From an uncultured Paracoccaceae bacterium (GTDB lineage Bacteria; Pseudomonadota; Alphaproteobacteria; Rhodobacterales; Rhodobacteraceae): a stretch of 64,000 bases of DNA. Location: the NCBI GenBank assembly GCA_947494675.1, contig CANLVP010000001.1:310001-374000 (forward strand), in the 5' to 3' direction. This document shows, one piece after another, positions 61,568-64,000 of this stretch; position 1 is the first letter of the stretch, and each line of letters opens with the position of its first letter. The notes below the pieces were generated by a model that ran no database searches, was not told the DNA's origin, and saw only the letters and a program-made list of their open reading frames with translations. The position numbers and the translations under genes were made by a program.

Positions 61568-61634
61568 AGGCTTCGGGGTCCTCTTTGATGTTGTTGCGCA
61601 AAGCTTAACGTGGCTGTTGCGCAAACGGAAACAA

Positions 61635-62162
61635 TTAATCTGCTAATGCGCGCACCCGCTGCACCAGCCAATCCATGTCAGCGTCTTTGATGCCCATTTG
61701 GGTGAGATGTTCAGCAGTATTGTAAAGATATTCGGTGTTTGGCCCACGTCCGCCGACAGATCGCGCGATCAATTGCGCCTGTTTTTCAAGGTCGAACTGG
61801 CAATATTGGACGTGGTCGCGATTGATGACATAGGCCAGCGAAGGCACAATGGTGCCATCCTCGAGCGTCACATCAAGGGTGCGTTCCAGATAGGCGGATG
61901 AAATCAGCTCTCGCTCGCGGAGCATGGCAAGCACTGGGACCTCTTCGGCCTGTTCGACACGAAAGGCGACGCCGGTGCAGGTCGCACCGGGCGTTTCATC
62001 CAACGCGAGCACTAGGCCGGGGTCGTCTTCGGTGCCGCGATGGTGGATCGAGAGCATGCAAAAGCTGCGGTGGTAGTCGCGCAGCACGGCCCGGCGGGTT
62101 TCTGCCGGTGTAAAGCCGGGATTCCACAAAAGTGAGCCGTAGCCGAATACCCACATCGCCAT
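61635..62162 (-). CDS. ChaC-type gamma-glutamylcyclotransferase
   Basis: The 175-residue protein begins MAMWVFGYGSLLWNPGF, the ChaC substrate-binding loop YGSL. The catalytic Glu region (LAMLRERELIS) and AYVINRDHVQY follow. It cleaves glutathione or other gamma-glutamyl compounds to 5-oxoproline. AAAGGA lies 7 nt before the ATG at 62162; upstream in-frame ATGs are unlikely. It lies 67 bp upstream of the ExbB-like gene on the same strand. Confidence 0.9.
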   Translation of the reverse strand: MAMWVFGYGSLLWNPGFTPAETRRAVLRDYHRSFCMLSIHHRGTEDDPGLVLALDETPGATCTGVAFRVEQAEEVPVLAMLRERELISSAYLERTLDVTLEDGTIVPSLAYVINRDHVQYCQFDLEKQAQLIARSVGGRGPNTEYLYNTAEHLTQMGIKDADMDWLVQRVRALAD

Positions 62163-62226
62163 GTTGCTGGTCCTTTCAAGATGGGCCTTATAAACACTGG
62201 GCAAGGGCAAAGGGAAAGGACCAATC

Positions 62227-63210
62227 ATGCGGCGGTTGTTGATCATCGTGGTGGTGCTAGCGACGATCTATGGCGGCTATTGGTTCATCGGGGCGCGGAC
62301 AGTCGAGGGCGGCGCGCAGGACGCCTTGGCCGAGATGGCGACCCAAGGCTGGGACGTGACGTTCAGCGATCTGGATACGCGCGGTTTCCCATCGCGGTTT
62401 GACACGACAGTCACGGATTTGTCGCTGACTACGCCGGACCGGTCGGTGACCTATGAGGCGCCGTTCTTGCAGGCCTTTGCGCTGAGTTATCAACCCAACA
62501 AGGTGATTGCCGCCTTCCCGCCACGCCAGACTCTGCGCATCTTTGGGCAGCCCTTTACCATTGCCAGCGACGGGTTGCGCGCAAGTGCGGCGGTCGAAGC
62601 GAATGCGGGGTTGAGCTTTGACGCAGCCACCGTCGAAGCAGAGATGCTGGCGCTGTCGTCCGATGTGGCGGGCGTGCGCACCGGCCCGGTTTTGGCCGCG
62701 ATGCGGGGGGCCGCGATGCCCAACGCCTATGACGGGTATCTGAGCGTGGCGCGGATCACCCTGCCCGATGATCTATGGCAGCAGATGTTTCCGCATGGGG
62801 CCTTGCCGCTGAGCATTGATGAGCTGCGGTTCAATTCCACCGCGACGCTGGACCGGGCGTTAAACCGCGCGACCTTTACGGATGGGCCGCCGCCCGTGAT
62901 GACCGCGCTAAAACTGACGGAATTGGCTCTGATCTGGGGCGATTTGTCGATCTCTGCCACCGGTGCCATCGACATCGATCAGGCCGGGGTGCCGAGCGGC
63001 AAGATCACCGTGACGGCCACCGCGTGGGAGGATTTGTTGACCGGGCTCGAGAATGTCGGCGTGGTGGAACACGGCATCGCGGACACCTATCGCAATATGG
63101 GACGGATGTTGTCGGAAGGGTCTGACACGCTGACAGTGCCGCTGACGTTCCAAAACGGGTTCATGTCGCTCGGGGCGGTGCCGCTGGGCCTTGCGCCGCG
63201 CTTTCGCTAG
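62227..63210 (+). CDS. DUF2125 family protein
   Basis: The 327-residue protein has an N-terminal membrane anchor or signal (MRRLLIIVVVLATIYGGYW), then DUF2125 features (EMATQGWDVTFSDLDTRGFP; LSIDELRFNSTATLD). The domain is beta-rich, probably periplasmic. Function is unknown. It is divergent from the ChaC gene and overlaps the convergent YcjF gene by 4 bp. Confidence 0.88.
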   Translation: MRRLLIIVVVLATIYGGYWFIGARTVEGGAQDALAEMATQGWDVTFSDLDTRGFPSRFDTTVTDLSLTTPDRSVTYEAPFLQAFALSYQPNKVIAAFPPRQTLRIFGQPFTIASDGLRASAAVEANAGLSFDAATVEAEMLALSSDVAGVRTGPVLAAMRGAAMPNAYDGYLSVARITLPDDLWQQMFPHGALPLSIDELRFNSTATLDRALNRATFTDGPPPVMTALKLTELALIWGDLSISATGAIDIDQAGVPSGKITVTATAWEDLLTGLENVGVVEHGIADTYRNMGRMLSEGSDTLTVPLTFQNGFMSLGAVPLGLAPRFR

Positions 63211-64000
63211 CTGCGGCCAAAAAGCCCCGCCATCGCGCGCCCGACGAGCGCCGTGACCGACGGCCGTTTGGTCGCGGTAAAGGGGAGCGGGCGACACACC
63301 TCAATCGCGGCGACGCCGACACGGGCGGTGAGTGCGCCGTTGACGACGCCTTCCCCAAAGCGGCGCGAGACCTTGGACAGCACGCCGCCGCCTGCCACCG
63401 ATCCGATCAAATCATCGCCGACGGCCACGGCTCCGGTCGCCACCAGATGGGTGAGGACAGAGCGGGTCAGCCGCCACGATCCCAGCGTGCCGCTGCGCCC
63501 GCCGTAGATTTCGGCGATGCGGCGGATCATCCGCAGGTTTGCAGTCAGGGCGGTGAAGACATCAGCGAGGGCCAGCGGGACAATCGCAGTGACGGTGGCG
63601 ACTTGGCGGGCGGCGGCCTCAACCTCTTTCAGGGCATGGGCGTCGAGGGGTTCGAGCACGGTGGTTTCGGTTAGCCCCAAAAGTGCGTCGGCATCAAGCA
63701 TATCGCCGCGTTGCGCGGCCAGCCTGTCGCGCCCCCATTTGGTGTCATCGCGCCCGGCATAAAGGCGCGTGATCTGGTCGGTCACCTGACGCGCCTGCCC
63801 CAAATCAGCGTCCGCGAGGGCGGTCGCCGCGGCGGTTTGCACCTTATCGATGCGGCGCAGGCGCGAGAAGGCCGCCAATTCCCGGATCGCCACGGCGAGC
63901 AGGACCAGACACAACAGCACCACGAGGACTGTCACGATCAGGCCCAAAAGCGGGTTTCGCGCGATCAGCGCATTCACGTAATCCCATGCCGCCAGCGTCA
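63207..64000 (-). CDS. YcjF-like membrane protein (DUF697/TIGR01620), 5' end outside window
   Basis: The frame stays open to the right edge, so the gene continues beyond it. The visible part has hydrophobic helices (LLGLIVTVLVVLLCLVLLAVAI) and a YcjF-type domain with KWGRDRLAAQRGDM, VVTAIVPLALADV-like ATVTAIVPLALADVFTAL, then RVGVAAIEVCRPLPF near the end. Upstream codons read AAWDYV, a usual segment of the family. YcjF proteins often accompany YcjX GTPases; that gene is likely beyond the edge. The role is unknown. Confidence 0.85.
   Translation of the reverse strand, partial: TLAAWDYVNALIARNPLLGLIVTVLVVLLCLVLLAVAIRELAAFSRLRRIDKVQTAAATALADADLGQARQVTDQITRLYAGRDDTKWGRDRLAAQRGDMLDADALLGLTETTVLEPLDAHALKEVEAAARQVATVTAIVPLALADVFTALTANLRMIRRIAEIYGGRSGTLGSWRLTRSVLTHLVATGAVAVGDDLIGSVAGGGVLSKVSRRFGEGVVNGALTARVGVAAIEVCRPLPFTATKRPSVTALVGRAMAGLFGRS

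Noticed and set aside
1-64000. tRNA or rRNA genes, CRISPR array, insertion sequence or prophage
   Set aside because: I saw no T-loop plus acceptor pattern, no regular repeat-spacer array, no transposase or integrase, and no phage structural gene in the window.

Overview
The window reads as a chromosomal segment of a Rhodobacteraceae (Roseobacter-group) alphaproteobacterium. The evidence is high GC coding sequence on both strands, a GcrA cell-cycle regulator, two proteins with VPLPA-CTERM sorting tails, DUF2125, DUF1467 and YcjF-type proteins, an ArgD-ArgF pair and a Met3-type sulfate adenylyltransferase/APS kinase. Nearly all of it is dense housekeeping and conserved accessory sequence. I see no rRNA or tRNA gene, prophage, insertion sequence or CRISPR array.

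Layout. 0-5.4 kb: the tail of an unknown gene, rpmB, hrpB, then argF and argD on the minus strand, preceded by a tiny ORF ending in four Arg codons (candidate leader peptide). 5.4-11.6 kb: an EamA transporter, an ABC-2 permease, gcrA, an SDR enzyme, a VPLPA-CTERM secreted protein and rimO. 11.6-12.8 kb: a small accessory island with a structured-RNA candidate and a coupled HTH/DUF3892 gene pair, bounded by two related palindromes. 12.8-23.9 kb: envelope and metabolic genes (yigZ-like, dgkA, hemolysin III, M48 protease, nitroreductase, EI24, methylmalonyl-CoA epimerase, response regulator, GNAT, the DUF1501/DUF1800 pair, L,D-transpeptidase, DUF1993, YdcZ). 24-29.4 kb: divergent aspS and carB. 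29.4-38.4 kb: BrnA-like antitoxin, lipoprotein plus DUF900 hydrolase, a KAS III-like enzyme, arsH with an HTH regulator, tdk plus a kinase, and the operon proC / tRNA-binding protein / 2-hydroxyacid dehydrogenase. 38.6-42.7 kb: M42 peptidase, ubiK, and the coupled operon lgt-midA-pgeF. 43-51.8 kb: a GGDEF-EAL protein, a Hint-like protein, a YHYH protein, Lrp, a VWA VPLPA-CTERM protein, trxB coupled to a RES-domain gene, and an acyltransferase. 51.8-64 kb: a MarR-type regulator fused in frame to sulfate adenylyltransferase/APS kinase behind a palindrome-rich promoter, a methyltransferase, gloB, clpA, an ExbB/OmpA-type membrane pair, a ChaC-type cyclotransferase, DUF2125 and a partial YcjF gene.

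Most notable observations: (1) the MarR(EPS-type)-SAT-APSK open frame with two GTTC-N6-GAAC palindromes 32 bp apart upstream; (2) a 13-codon ORF ending Arg-Arg-Arg-Arg upstream of argD-argF; (3) a nested-hairpin RNA candidate beside the HTH/DUF3892 pair; (4) inverted repeats that include the stop codons of rimO, of the KAS III-like gene and of arsH; (5) a hairpin that contains the ribosome-binding site of the VWA gene; (6) seven convergent gene pairs that each overlap by exactly 4 bp at a CTAA or CTAG shared stop. Starts were chosen by ribosome-binding sites, stop-start coupling and family alignment from memory. No database search was possible.
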